A stretch of 64,000 nucleotides of DNA from Diaporthe sp. PMI_573 (taxonomy: Eukaryota > Ascomycota > Sordariomycetes > Diaporthales > Diaporthaceae): the NCBI GenBank assembly GCA_021399435.1, contig JAJTUP010000009.1, positions 124,001 to 188,000 of the forward strand, written 5' to 3'. How positions within the stretch are numbered: position 1 is the stretch's first letter; every line of letters starts with the position of its first letter. The notes below the pieces were generated by a model. The model made no database searches. It saw nothing but the letters and a program-made list of their open reading frames with translations, and had not been told where the DNA came from. Shown piece by piece: positions 32,767 through 44,940 of the stretch. Made by a program: the position numbers and the translations under genes.

Positions 32767-34572
32767 TATGATGTACAAGTTCAGATATGAGGGGGGGGGA
32801 TTGAGTTGTGCAAATGACACACAAGCTGTCTGGAAATGACGATTGCGCGGGAAAAAAAATATGAGAACAAAATAGAGAACAGAAGCTCGGGCATGTACAT
32901 ATGTATTTATTCTGGGGAGGTGGGCGGCATTGCGTTCATAAGACTACCGCATGCGACAGCGATACCCGAGATCAAGGAAATCACGCAAATGCAAGGCCTC
33001 GCCGTGGCCCCACACGTTAGTTCCTGCAGGAGGTGCGAGAGACAGTTGCAACCCTATATCGATGGTCCCTTTTCCATATGTGCCCCTTTCCTGCCTAATA
33101 AATCTCTGGGGAATGGCGAAGACAGGCCGAGACCAGAAAAAGAGGTAGCTATCGCCATGAGGCGCGCCATATAAAGACAGGGTTCACATCACCGTGCGGA
33201 CCCCCGCGATAGCCCACATCGAGGGAGGGCCTACCACTGCCTCTCGAAAATTGTGTTGCCTCCTAAGTGCAGGCCGGATTCCCACCTTTTGATCCATGGG
33301 GCTTTAGCGAGGCCTGATATTAGCACTAGTGGTGCGACTTTTGAGATGGAGGGCAGCGGGCCAGAGTGTATGGGGTATGGGGTATGCATGTGTGATTGTG
33401 TTTGTGGATGGCGAGACTGACCCACTTAATGGTGACATCTGGGTGTGACCTGATTGAACGGTTTGGAACTTGCAGGTTTTGGTTGGATAGGTGAGATGGG
33501 TGAAGGTATGTGTACAATCTTGGGAAGGTTCGAGATTGAAAGTACTAGTAATGAGACCGTGACCACAGACAGCCACTGAATGCATGCGCTCGCTATATTC
33601 GTACGTGGCTCCCCTGCCTGTAGATTCCTATCCTATGCTCCTTTTCTGGTGAGGACATATCCCTCAAACTTTTGTTCAACAACAGCATGCTACAAAACAG
33701 ATCGACAAAGCCAGCATTCGGTGATAGAGGAAGGGAAAGTGAAGGTGGTGAGAGGGTGTAGTACAAGTTGAAAACTTCACATTAGCGAGAGCTCAGCGGC
33801 GGCCGATATGATGTCAACCCGAAGTATAGCTACAATAATGGCGGATAATTACAAACGCACATCTTCCTAGTCGATGACATTCGCTGGATTCCTGAAATAC
33901 TTGGACATCGCTGGAAGTATCTAGGTAGCGTCTGTGGCTTGGAGAGGCCGTCTTCAACTGGTGACTATTTACCCGCGAATTTCGTGCCATTGTGATGTGC
34001 CCATCAATACTACCTCGCCTGTCAAACACTATGCATCTCCTAGCGTATTCCGCATTTTCCATGCACGACATTGTGACCGAGACATCTTTCGTTTGACATA
34101 GATGGAGTTACACGAGGCTACACAAGGGAGAGACCTTTGGAATATGTACGACTGGTAGAAGGAGTATTCAGCTGCGACAAATATCACATGGCAGATAGTT
34201 GTGAGAAAGGCTTAAGTGGAGCGCTTATGAGTCTTGCCATTACAGATGTCAAAGTGAACGACACACCAATTGATGCCTGCTTGGCAAGGTAGCACTGGCA
34301 AAAATACACGAGGCAGACTTGTGGTGCTACGGTGCTGGGAAGGCACCTCGGTGAGCAGAGTGTTGTTGGTTTCCCTGGGAATCCATTACGTACTATTTGG
34401 AGGCGCCTTGTTGCTCACCTCGCGCCCTACAAATGTTGAAGAGCTCTACCCATTGGCCTGTGGTCTACTCATAGTCTCACTCCCATCACATCTCAGAGAT
34501 CAACGCACGAGAAACCGATAACGACTTAAATTATTCCTGCCGACCTGGGTCGAATTGAACTGTTCATCCGTA
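32767..34572. other. Intergenic region, no gene seen
   Basis: A poly-G/poly-A rich 3' flank of the regulator (about 32785-32860) is followed by 1.5 kb with only short unsupported frames. No repeats longer than a few units were noticed. Confidence 0.5.
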
Positions 34573-35186
34573 ATGATGGTTAGCATCGACATCCGAACAC
34601 TAATTTGCAGTCTACTTCCTCTATGCTCGCATGCTATAGCAGTTAAGGAGATCATGGCTGCCGGACCCAGCCGTCAGCTGGATGAGTTTATCAATGGGGA
34701 GATAGTCTGTACAGGCCACCTGTTGGAAGACAACTTTGAGGAAAATTTAGCTTCTGCTGCAGCAAGTAAGTAGTATACTCCCTCTCTCGTCAATCCACGT
34801 AGTCCAAGGTGACGGCCGGCCTAATGGGCGGTCTGGAAAGGGAGAAGGAAAGAGACGGGGTTTGGGCGGCGGGTCATCCAAAATCAGGATTGCATTCAGA
34901 CACCTTGGAAAGACCTGCTCACCTGATCCCAGAGATGGACGAGATATGTCTCTCCGACCTCGGACTCTACGTGAATTACCACAACCCTACAGTGGGTATT
35001 GAAGGGAACACCATGATCTACGCATGCACGTATGGATCCGTGGCATCGTGCAACTCCGTCAGATTCTTCGAGCTCAACCCTCGGTTCGACGAGGTATGCC
35101 CCGGCCAGGGCGCCTGGATGTACAACGAGAGCACTTCCGCGAGCTATGGTCGGGACCCGGCAAAGACAGTAGAATGTTACACGTGA
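34573..35186 (+). CDS. Candidate small secreted cysteine-containing protein (effector-like)
   Basis: Exon 1 (34573-34765) starts MMVSIDIRTLICSLLPLCSHAIA, a clear signal peptide, and ends at a GTAAGT donor in phase 1. The second exon ends at 35186 and includes CLSDLGLYVNYHNPTVGIE, then MIYACTYGSVASCNSVRFFE and VCPGQGAWMYNE, ending VECYT. Several in-phase acceptors are possible (after 34854, 34887 or 34899); the last has the best pyrimidine context. The mature protein would be about 100-130 residues with about six Cys, fitting a disulfide-stabilised secreted protein. No known domain recognised. The gene stands alone in a gene-poor stretch. Confidence 0.55.
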
Positions 35187-35667
35187 AGGGGCAACATGGA
35201 TTCGGATGGCCGCATGGCGCAATCGAAGGTGTGGAGTTCGCTCAAGCGTAGCTGGAGAGTATGAAATTGGTCGGTTTGAAGGTTCGAAGTCTGAAAGGGA
35301 CTCGGAATGCAGATCCCGCAAACTTGAGTTGTATTGGAAACCTGGACTTTCTAGTACAGAAGTTTGGCAATTCGATAGTCCGAATTGGGCACAGCTGTGG
35401 CTCTCCTTGGTCTATATCTAGGTGCTAGTGTGTACCTGGGCGGGCGGCCCGGAAGAAACCTAAGCATGAAATGTTAAATGAATTCCTGCCGTCTTAGATG
35501 TGCTGAATTGAGCCTAGAAAACCACTGCTGTTGAATATGGCACTGACGTGGCAGTGTACTATCCTGTGGAGTACTGTGGCTGCTTTTGAGATCTATATGA
35601 TTTTCCTCGCGGAATTTGCTCGAGTGATAGACTTGAAGGACTGTCTTATAATCAAGAACATAGAGAC
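35187..35667. other. Intergenic spacer between convergent genes
   Basis: 3' flanks of the secreted-protein gene and the membrane-protein gene. No feature seen. Confidence 0.5.
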
Positions 35668-37020
35668 TCATCCCATCCTACGCGCTCCTTCGGGTGGAGG
35701 CGACGGTGATTTCGACCAGGCTCTTCTCGAAAGGCCCATTTCTTCCCACACTCTGTGGACCTCGTCATCGGCTCTGCGAGTTCTCTGTTCCTGCTGTGGT
35801 GGAGTGGTCACTGTGACATCCCGCGGCGGCTGCACACCTCGAGTACCTGTGTCCTTGGGGACTTCCTGGCTCTGTGAGGCTCTTCCTTCGTCCGAGTCCG
35901 CAGCGACGATCCGACCGCTGGGGAGTTGAATGAGCTCGACCGGTCCGCTGGCTTCATTTGGTCTGGAGGTCTTCGGTGTCTTTGACTTGGTCGACACCGC
36001 CCTGCTCGAGGTACTCGATCTGAGAGAAGCGTCTTCGGATTGGAGCATGACACGGATGACGGGAATCGTCTGGGCTATGATAAAGACAGCAGCCTCGGCC
36101 TGGTGAAAGCAGCACACTGCTACGACCCCGTCTGTGGAAGGTCAGCCGATGTTGGCCACAAGAAGGTCAAGGCCAAGTCTGCGAGCTTACAAGTATAGTC
36201 CACCTCTCCATGCTTGTCATAAGGGATCATGCTGAATATTATGATCTTGGCAATTTCCACCAATATAGCAAAGCCCACGAGCCCCATGGATGCAGCAACC
36301 GCCCACTTCTCGCGCGACGGTATGTATGCAACCTGGCTGATAATCCACCACGGGTAACAAGTCAGGATAATATCGCAGACCAAGGAATTGAGGGTGGCGC
36401 CGAGGTGAAGCCAAGTTGCAACCGACATCGGGATACACCGGCCGGGCAGATGCGCAAGGTCGAACTGAGTGTTGCAAATATCCAGCCATGTCAGGATGAA
36501 GAGGGCCAGGTTGAACGAGTTGGTCAGCACCATGACCACCCACAGAAGTCCCTTCCTCCTCCATCCCGAGGTCAAGCGAAGCAGAGTAATAATAAAAGCT
36601 GTTTTGCTCAAAGCAATCGCGCCGTACATAAAACTGACAGCGGTGAAGTGGATTGCTTGGCCGCGGGGACTTCCGTCAAGAACGTTGAAACCGTACGCGG
36701 GTCCGGCCGCGCCAAACCCGTTCGACATCAAAAGACAGACCCAAGCCGCGATTACTGAGAAATGGCCATTAGTGAGCTAGACGAAGCTTGTCTCTTGCTT
36801 CGTTCACGGGCCGCTTTAAGTCCAACGGGAGGAGGCGCTAGTATGCCCGGTGTTCATGATACTTACGAATGTAGTCATCCCGCCACAATCCATGGTGATG
36901 CTGAACCCTCGCCCAGAGTCTCGTGAAGAGAAAGACCGTGGTAAGCGATCCGCATGTCGAATGGACCACCTTGGCCAGCTCGACGTAGCCCGAGCGGAGC
37001 ACAAAGGGTGCGACGGACAT
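35668..37020 (-). CDS. PTH11/rhodopsin-type fungal integral membrane protein
   Basis: Three exons on the minus strand, 37020-36867, 36754-36191 and 36131-35668 (introns 112 and 59 nt), give 393 residues with consistent phases. Several hydrophobic helices are visible, including WVCLLMSNGFG, SFMYGAIALSKTAFIITLLRLT, VVMVLTNSFNLALFILTWLDI, LNSLVCDIILTCYPWWIIS, AASMGLVGFAILVEIAKIIIF and QAEAAVFIIAQTIPVIRVM. The order matches the fungal rhodopsin/PTH11-like family (e.g. DDYILIAAWV and the Cys-Pro-x-(x)-W region after helix 4-5). These are putative receptors at the plasma membrane; ligands are mostly unknown. The C-terminal tail (about 120 residues) is Ser/Arg/Pro-rich and probably cytosolic. Confidence 0.85.
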
Positions 37021-37755
37021 CGTCGAAGAAACCGGTCCTACCTGGGGCCGAAGTAAAAGTAAGTGATGGAACCAGAGGACACAAGTCATGGAATCGAAGG
37101 GGCTATGCGCTCGTGCTTTTTATCACCCTCCCATGCGACCGGGTCGCGCAGATCCACTCTTCCGCGAAGTGATGGGACGGTAAAGTACAGGACCCATAAG
37201 AATTTTGGCGAGCACATTGGCCAACGGAGCTCGCTACAGGAGACCGGGGCTTAATGCTGCACAACATTGAACCAACGGGTTTTCGCAAAGAACCCAAACA
37301 AGACATATTCCCGCTTTGCCGAGCGAAAATTTTCAGGGTGCGGACCTGACACATCTGTAGCGCATATGAACAATCAAGTTTAAGCATTGCTAGCTGCCGT
37401 TCATTGTAGATTGGGAGAGAGAAGTTGTTTCGTTCTCAGTGTCTTGTGTTATCGGCACATAATTATTATCTACAAAACGGAGGAGCATAACTGAATGAAG
37501 GCTCACTTGAACGCATGCCTTCTAAACTACATCGGCTTCATACAGATCTACTGGAGAGAAAGCATTGTGTATGAAAGACTGTACAGGCGAGTGGGATAGT
37601 GTGGCATGGTTTAATCTTTTGAAGCAGTGGTGGTTATTTGTTCTGTACAACTCCTTTGGTGCAATCTAGCTCCATGCAATGCCATATTAATGCTAATGCT
37701 CGCTTTAAAGCCACTTCATCGACTGACTGATTCGGATGCTTCAGCCGTCAGCGAA
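37021..37755. other. Intergenic spacer, no gene seen
   Basis: Promoter side of the membrane-protein gene and 3' flank of the reductase gene. Only short unsupported frames. Confidence 0.5.
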
Positions 37756-38934
37756 TCAGACAAAAATTGCCGTAGCTTTCAGGTTCGGCATATCAATAGG
37801 ATATACCGTTACTTCCACATCTGTCTTATTCTTTTCCTCCTTTCCCGAAACCTTTTTTGACACGCTTTGCCGGGCGTTGGTCTTCAACTCCAGGAACTGC
37901 CCCACCAGGCTCTCTACCTGGTCACCAAAGCCCTTGAACCGGAGCCCAAAGGTATCCTCAGCCAAGTCGGCATCGATCTCGATCTCGGTGGTGTCGACAT
38001 TGCCGCTTCTCACCATAAGTCTCGTCTTCTCCGCAGCAGGGAACGACCTAGCCGCCAGGCCCTTCGCGTCATTCCATGTCGACCCCTGGCTGAGGATATA
38101 GCTCTCGTTCCCGGGAACGTGCACCGTGTCAACGGCGGCGGTAACATGGCACCTCGCCACGTCGTCGATGTGCACCGTCGCGCCGGCGAAGGGGCCAAAC
38201 CGCCTGCCCAGGAGCATAGCTAGCACCATGGCGTTGGTGCCCTTCATGCATTGCGCCGTGGTGGCGGCCATGTCGTTCCGGCCCAGGACAAAGGACGGGT
38301 GCAGGTGGACGACGTCGAAGGCGGGCCGCACCGTCTCGCACCATGTCTCGGCGGCTTCCAGGGCTGCAATCTTGGAGTTGGCGTAGGCCGCGAACTCGGA
38401 GTGGTACGGGCCCGGCGTGAACGGGACGCGATCTGTGGGCCTGACGGGGGTGCCCTTGGGCCGGGGCTCGGTGCCTTCCATCTGCGCCACCGGGATGAGG
38501 GCCACGATGGAGGAGGTTATGACGACCCTCCTCACGGTGCCGCAGGCGTCTGCTGCCTCGAGGAGGCTCCGCGTGCCGCGCACCGCTGGCCCGATGAAGA
38601 AGTCCTCGGCCTGTTCGCTCTCAATGGGTGGCTTCTGGGAACCGGTGACCAGGGGAGAGGCGACGTGGATGACGTGGGTCACGTCGTGGATGGCTTCATC
38701 ATAGGCTCCGTCCACGGTAATATCGGGAACGATGGTGGTGGTGAGTCTTTGGCGTTGCTTGCTGGTTGTTTTCAGGGACAACCGTTTCATTAATTGGTTT
38801 GCCTTGGTCTCTGATCTCACCGCGACGCGGACAGTGAGACCGGTTCTGAGGGCATGGACAAGTGTTCTGAAGCCCACATGGCCAGTGGCGCCTGTGATGA
38901 GCACCAAGTCTGTTGAGGATGTAGACTGTGCCAT
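37756..38934 (-). CDS. NAD(P)-dependent extended SDR reductase (dihydroflavonol-4-reductase/epimerase type)
   Basis: One intronless frame of 392 residues. TGATGHVG (14-21) is the Rossmann nucleotide-binding motif of extended short-chain dehydrogenases. HVASP near 90-94, RRVVITSS (135-142) and the catalytic Tyr184-x3-Lys188 (YANSK) follow in the expected order, as does VVHLHPSFVLGR. Yeast relatives such as methylglyoxal/aldehyde reductases and plant DFR reduce carbonyls using NADPH; the substrate here is not predictable. The C-terminal ~30 residues (Lys/Glu-rich then KATAIFV) extend beyond the usual fold end. It is GC-rich compared with its surroundings. Confidence 0.9.
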   Translation of the reverse strand: MAQSTSSTDLVLITGATGHVGFRTLVHALRTGLTVRVAVRSETKANQLMKRLSLKTTSKQRQRLTTTIVPDITVDGAYDEAIHDVTHVIHVASPLVTGSQKPPIESEQAEDFFIGPAVRGTRSLLEAADACGTVRRVVITSSIVALIPVAQMEGTEPRPKGTPVRPTDRVPFTPGPYHSEFAAYANSKIAALEAAETWCETVRPAFDVVHLHPSFVLGRNDMAATTAQCMKGTNAMVLAMLLGRRFGPFAGATVHIDDVARCHVTAAVDTVHVPGNESYILSQGSTWNDAKGLAARSFPAAEKTRLMVRSGNVDTTEIEIDADLAEDTFGLRFKGFGDQVESLVGQFLELKTNARQSVSKKVSGKEEKNKTDVEVTVYPIDMPNLKATAIFV

Positions 38935-41753
38935 GGTGAATCGTCAATCAGAATACCAGAACAAGTAACTAGTGTAAAGAATGATCACCTAAGATATCTT
39001 CGGCTCAAGATAGAAGAGAATGGAGACGATACAGAACCCCAGATGTATAAACACCGCAGTGGCAGATGGAGGATCTATATGGCACATGCAATGCAACCCT
39101 AGGATGACAGGGGCTCTGACCAGGATGCTGCCCAGAGAGTCAGAGAGTCACATCTCTCCCTCAACGTGCGGCTTTGATGGTGGGATCGGCTGTGGAGCCA
39201 GACCAATGGGATAGGGGCCGTGCATAATTCGTGCTAATCAGCCTTAAACCAGTGGCCTGTGCCGCCAGTCAGGATGACCATCATGCAGCAAAGTCGCTAC
39301 TCCTGAGATCCTGAGATGGGCCTGGGCCAGGTCAGCCGGCCGTGGCTGACACGGATGCTGCATCTCGCCCCTGGATCGAGGGGCGGCGGCCAGGTGAGTG
39401 GTTCTCAGAAGAGTTGATTGGCCTGGCCTTGGTCTCATTTGCTAGTCTCAATAGTACTTTTGAGCGAGTAGAACGCACAGATGGGGCGGGACAGTTCCCC
39501 CGCTGCCCAGGTGTCGCACGGATTCGTCGCTCTCCCGCTTCTGACTGGTGTGGCGCTGCTCGCGCGTCTGCCGCGCATCTCGATTTCTTCTACACTTATT
39601 CCGAGCCGGCGGCAGGCGTGCAGCGTCATCCTGACGGCATATGATGTTCCCCGCGGCTTACAGGTGCCAAGCTGGCGGAATTGTCAGCGTACTGAGAGTG
39701 ATCCTATCTCCGAAGCACAACAGAATACTCTGCCGGTTCTGGTTCTCGAGCCTGTTCCTCGAACGAGAGCCTGGGAAAGTTGAGCAGAGCTACTTCATCT
39801 GAAGTGGCACGGTCTGGATCTATCCAGATCTATACTCCATTTCAGATAGCCGGGCCCAAACTTCTGGGGGAGATGGTCCGGACCAACCGACCAAGACTTG
39901 TGCCTTTGAGGCTGAAATCTCGACCAAAGGCGAGACGGCCTAGCCGCTAAGGGTGCCGCTATGCTAGTTAGTTGGCGCTGGGCTAGACCTGCTTGCCGAA
40001 TAGAGAGGCTAAAGAGGCGACTGTGAGCCCTCGCGTCTACAGACTCCCACTTTCCGCGGACGTGCTCGGCGCGTGGCTTGTCTTACTTATGTGATGACTC
40101 TGGGCACCTGGATGTCAGCGATGACTGGTTCAGGAACAAATCCCCCCGAATCCACTGGCGAGTTGAGATGAGGGGCGCCTAGAAAGTCCCTCGCTTATGT
40201 GAGTTCTGACGAGTAGGACACCCTCGCTCCCTGAAACCAACGTGATGTGATGGTTACTTTTGCGGCCGATCTGCAGCAAGAGGAGTGCCCGCAGGATTAA
40301 CTCTCTCTGACGGCTTCCTAAACAACCCGATGGGCGACCCGCAATTTTGGTTATTAATTTGCGCCTCTGCCTCTCGGCCAAGACGTGTAATGCGAGCTAT
40401 CCGACAGACCGAGTTGTAGATGAAAGGGGATTTCGAACTAGATTTGATTAGATTCATGCGTGGCTGTTCCTTTCATACCATTCCATTTCTGTATGGTTTT
40501 CAGAGATTCAACCATCCGAAAGAAGTAAAGATAGGCCGCCGCCCAGGAATTTAGTCGTCCGACCTCGCGGACGCGGATTTACAGACTGAGGATAGGTCTT
40601 CCACCGGACCATCTGAAATTTCGATTCGTCAGTTTGCTGCCGCTTGAACTGAGTCGAACCTCCAATGCACAGCCCTTCTTGCGCCAAGCCCTAGAAGGGA
40701 TGGTTTCTCGAAGTTCATTCCGACTCATGCGAACTAGAGCTCTGCTCAACGGCGTTGCCGTTCCATATCGAGGCAGCCCGCCCGACCCGCAGTTCCAGTG
40801 TTCGAAATACACAGTTTCACTACGTGAACTTACTCACGTGATTCGCCTCCATTTCCCAAATGAGTGTACATTCAGAGTGTGGTTGTGTCTGCTCAAAAGT
40901 CTTTTCTCCTTCTTTCGGTGTTCAGTTGGATCGCCTAATCTAATCATCGACTTTGCAAGATGCACCCTTAATTATGTTTGTAGTCATGTCGGCGAATTTG
41001 TATCCATGCCATGCGATGAAATATTAGGAACGCTAAGAAAACCGCTTCATTAATACGTAGACAATGTGAGGCAGGGCCAAGTGAGGTCAAATTAACCTTC
41101 ACAACGGCCCGGAACCTTTTTCAATACTAGCAAGGTAAGATGAACTTCGATCAAGAACCATTGGGCGATCTGGGAAAACTTCAATGCGTTTGGCATGGAG
41201 TTCATCGGACATCCGGTTGTGTGGTTGATTGTCTTGGGAAACGTGTTTGGGTAGGCAGACTCGTATTCGCTGTCCAGCCTTGCGTACACGCAAAGGCAGA
41301 TAAGAAGAGCTGCGAGCCGTGTACTTTTCCAGTCGATCAAAACAGCTTTCAGGAGAAAATAGTGTTCATACACACCGTCCACAGACACGGCTCAACCCTA
41401 AGACTTATAGTGCGAAATAGTGGCATCTAACAGAGCACTGGTTTGCAGAAGTAGATTGGAAAGTCACTGTTTAAAGCCTTGCATAGCGAATCTCACTGTA
41501 ATCGTCGATAAGACACATTGTTCCTTGTCCTTATAGGACAACTCATTACCGTTCCAGCTTAGTAGAGACACGCAAAGAATACAAAGAGTCCATAGCACAG
41601 CAAGCGCTGCTCCTAGCGCTGGTCCGATCCATTAAATCGAGTGATAGCCGGGGAAGCTTCTACCAGCATCAGCCCATTCGAATTTGCGCGCCGGGTTGAA
41701 AGATCCTCCAGTATTGTAAGTGGTTTCGTTTTTAATCCGTATACTTAGTCTCA
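38935..41753. other. 2.8-kb gene-free region
   Basis: Short frames on both strands but none with a domain, splice logic or codon usage like the neighbours. Together with the aquaporin relic and the next spacer it forms a gene-poor stretch of about 5 kb that looks like decayed sequence. Confidence 0.5.
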
Positions 41754-42580
41754 TCAAGCAGTAGGCGGTCCGTTCGCACAGTGGTAAATGCTCAAAGACC
41801 CAGCGTTAGATAACATACAGTACCGACCAGTAAAGTAAACGCTTAGAACTAGTGTAAGCATTAAACATTTCACTCTGTTGCGGAAGCTTAACCCACCAGT
41901 CAATTCTGCAGTAAACAGGGCCAAGCCTATCCGAACAGGAGCAATAAAGGTGTCCCTCGACTTTTCGGCGGCGAGCATGAGGATAACGAAGACCAGCTGC
42001 GCGGTCATGAACATCTCGATGAAAAGCCCCTGCGCAGCCTATGTCCCATTAGAGAGGTCAGTGTTAACTTTCGACAGATTGGCTCCGAACATTGCAGCGA
42101 CGAGCCAGCTGGCCCTCCCGCGTACACATTGACGCGAGTAGCTGCGCAGGAACCAGAGGAGGCTTTGCGCAGCCAATGCACCTAGCCAAATAAGCTCAGG
42201 CCCGGGGACACCTACGGTAATTAGCCCATGGTGTGCGCTAGATTGAGATCAATGCGTAGCGACCCGTCTGGGTTTTCTTTATCACTTACTGCGGGGTTGA
42301 ATAGTGTGCCCGATATCTTGTAAAATGCCCATGCGTTGATTAATAGTAGCGAGAGGCCATACATCAGTGCTGTGTAGACTATTGTGTCGATGCTGAGACC
42401 GCCCGCAATCACCTGAGCTGGGGCCTGGTTGAAGACCACCATCTGACCCGAGTAGCCCATCCAAAAGAAGAAAAAGGTCCCGGCGAAATCCCCCGATGCA
42501 GCGATTAGTGTGTAGATGAGCCGCAAGGAGGCTAACATGGCCGCCCCCGGCGCGAGGGCCACTCGGCTGTCCCGCCCAAT
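41754..42580 (-). pseudogene. Aquaporin (MIP family) pseudogene
   Basis: On the minus strand the first piece reads FAGTFFFFWMGYSGQ and ISGTLFNPA, the latter carrying the first NPA motif and ending at a GTAAGT. A middle piece reads VPGPELIWLGALAAQS, then LVAAMFGANLSKVNTDLSNGT followed by a TAG and AAQGLFIEMFMTAQLVFVILMLAAEK. Next comes FIAPVRIGLALFTAELTG, whose Arg replaces the usual Gly. All are diagnostic of the fungal aquaporin family, in correct order. The loop between conserved pieces reads SYSRQCVRGR in place of the expected hydrophobic sequence, VYFTG cannot be joined in frame, and no second NPA motif is recognisable. Several separate lesions make a working channel unlikely. Confidence 0.75.
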
Positions 42581-44215
42581 TAGATTTCATGATACCAATT
42601 GCCTAGGCACGTGAAGCTTAAACCGAGGATGAAGCTTCCTAGCAACTGCTCCAAACTTCTTGGACACTGAACCTGATATGACGAATAGGACTATTTAATG
42701 TCATCAGCAAAGGTAGTAGAGAAGCTTCCGCTGCTCGGAGACAACAGGCCAGATCACGAATTGCCATCAAAGACAAACGCAAACCATTCTATGACGCAGG
42801 GATGGGTCTGACCACCCCCCCCCATAACAGTCGCATTTTGGCACGATGTCACCACGTGCTTCCCAGAAAACCACCCCTGGACACTAAGGCGGGTAGCATC
42901 CGAAGACCCTGGCCATATCCTCCCGCGAGAAGTGCCTCGGTCATTTCTACTGGATAATTTGTAATGAGGCTGGTATACGATGTTCTGGTTGTGTGGTAAC
43001 ATCGTTACAGGACGAAAGTGGCACTCGCGTAAACTCCGAGCGGCTAACCAAGTGTACCATCTCGCTGGTTGTGTGATCACGACGGTCACATCAAGGGGTT
43101 ATGAGAGACGAACACGGGATTTCCAGACTGCGTGTGGCAGTCATTCATCTCAATGTCAAAGTAAAAACCGTTCATTGTGTGGATCTCTGACCAAGCTACT
43201 GAGACCTGGCAGGAGTGCTCACATCACTTGCTTCTCCCATTGCAGTATATGTCATCTCTGTAAATTTATGCTGGGTCAAACACAACCCGCTGTGTGAATG
43301 GACCGCCTATAGCCCTATAGGAGAATGTACATGGATTAAAAAAGAAACCACTCAAACACAACCACAGCACAAAAGTCCCGAAGCCGTATGTATGAACTGT
43401 CGTGAATTTGTGGAGTTTGCGGCACCTCCATGATACTTATGCCAGTGACAATGGGAACCACACAGCCCAAATTTCTCTGACCGAATTGCGTGGAAGTAAT
43501 ATTCATAGTACGACCGCAGCATTCATAGAGACACCATGGAAAAACCGTATCAAGCGTTCAATGGGTTCCAAGCTAAGAAATAAAAGTAGGAGTCTAAATG
43601 AAGACTGTGATGTAAGTTCTTCACCTCACAGAACCGTTGCCACAAGCCGCCAGACCTTGAATCACAACTTTAGAAGGAAGGGGGAAGGGGCGCTACTCAT
43701 TCATAGGTACTTCGACCGAGTAAGCAATGAATACGAGTGATTCAGCCGATCATCCACATGTGTAATTGGTCGGGTCTCAAAAGTCTTCAACCGAATCGTG
43801 GGCACTTGCGAGCGACCTTTTCCTCTGCACTTCTGCTCGGGCTTGGGCAAGATAATTATCTGACTCTTCGTTGCGGCCGTGGGAAGATCACAACATATTC
43901 CAGGTCTGGTTCGACACAGTTGCATTGAAAATCTTCCCATCGCCAACCGCCGGGCTTGTTGAATCTCTTCCGTAGGCACAAAACTCTCACAGAGTTCATT
44001 GCTCCGAAGTAGGTTTGTTCTTTCCTTCAGATACATTTGAAAGCCTGCAGCTGAGGTTTTGAGTACCCAAAAGTCGGGACTCATATCCAGCAACAATCCT
44101 TGTGCTGCCATCTTGCAAGTCCAACACAAACCACACAGTCATGAAAAAGGAGGAACCAACTAACCTTCAGTGTTAAGAACTCCCTCTTCGAGCCACAACT
44201 GCAGAGGAATACACG
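42581..44215. other. Intergenic region, no gene supported
   Basis: Includes the promoter of the secreted-protein gene at 44216. A 142-codon minus-strand frame at 43701-44129 has no motif and was not accepted. Confidence 0.5.
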
Positions 44216-44940
44216 ATGCGTTACTTCCAGACTGTTCTTGCCATCCTCATGGCTACCATGGTCAACATGGCGCATGCCGTGCTCGGAACTCACGTCACGG
44301 CTCTGCTCCTGGCCACTGCCCTTGTCGACACGGTCACCTCTTCTGGTTTTCAGCACTCTGTGGTCGCCGCCCCTGGCCACTTCGAAACCCGCCAACCCTT
44401 GATGCGCCGGATCAACCAGAAGGGCGGCTGCTTCCACGATACCAACTTCACCCGCGGTGAGAATGACACCTCCGCCTGGATCCCATGGGCTGCGCTTGCG
44501 AACCAGTACGATGCGGCCTCGGAAATGGCGTTGTTCTACACTTTCACGGCCCTGTGCAAGGAAATGAGCGCCACCATCATGAGCCGTGACATACCGGTGA
44601 GTTTTTGCATTTTTGAAAAGGCTTTCGTTCCCTAACCGCCATTTTTTTCTTACCATGTCTAAAGTACACCCACTGCGAGCTTGACAGCTACTTCAACGGC
44701 ACGTACGGAGTCATCGCGCAGGTGATGTACCTGGGCCCGAAGGACATCTTCGACATGCGCGGCATCTACGATTACTGCCTGGGATTGATGAGCCTGACCA
44801 AGGACTGCGAGTACGGCGGGGCGTTCGACGAGGTCCACTTCTGGTATGGCTCTCCTAACAACTCGCAGTACTGGAACGTGCAGGCGCGGCCCATCGTGGG
44901 ACCCTGCCCGGATTGCACCGGTGGACTGCTTGCTGGTTAG
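44216..44940 (+). CDS. Secreted protein of unknown function (218 aa)
   Basis: Two exons, 44216-44596 and 44665-44940 (68-nt intron), phase 0, give 218 residues. MRYFQTVLAILMATMVNMAHA is a convincing signal peptide. The mature region has seven Cys, two or three Asn-glycosylation sites (NFT, NDT, NGT), and a conserved-looking block GGCFHDTNFTRGENDTSAW followed by YTHCELDSYFNGTYGV and HFWYGSPNNSQYWNVQARP. It ends CPDCTGGLLAG. No known catalytic motif; it has the features of a secreted effector-like or cell-wall protein. It stands alone and is followed by 1.3 kb without genes. Confidence 0.8.

Noticed and set aside
43701..44129. 142-codon minus-strand frame
   Set aside because: No motif, no signal peptide, no splice partner, and it would overlap the promoter of the secreted-protein gene at 44216.
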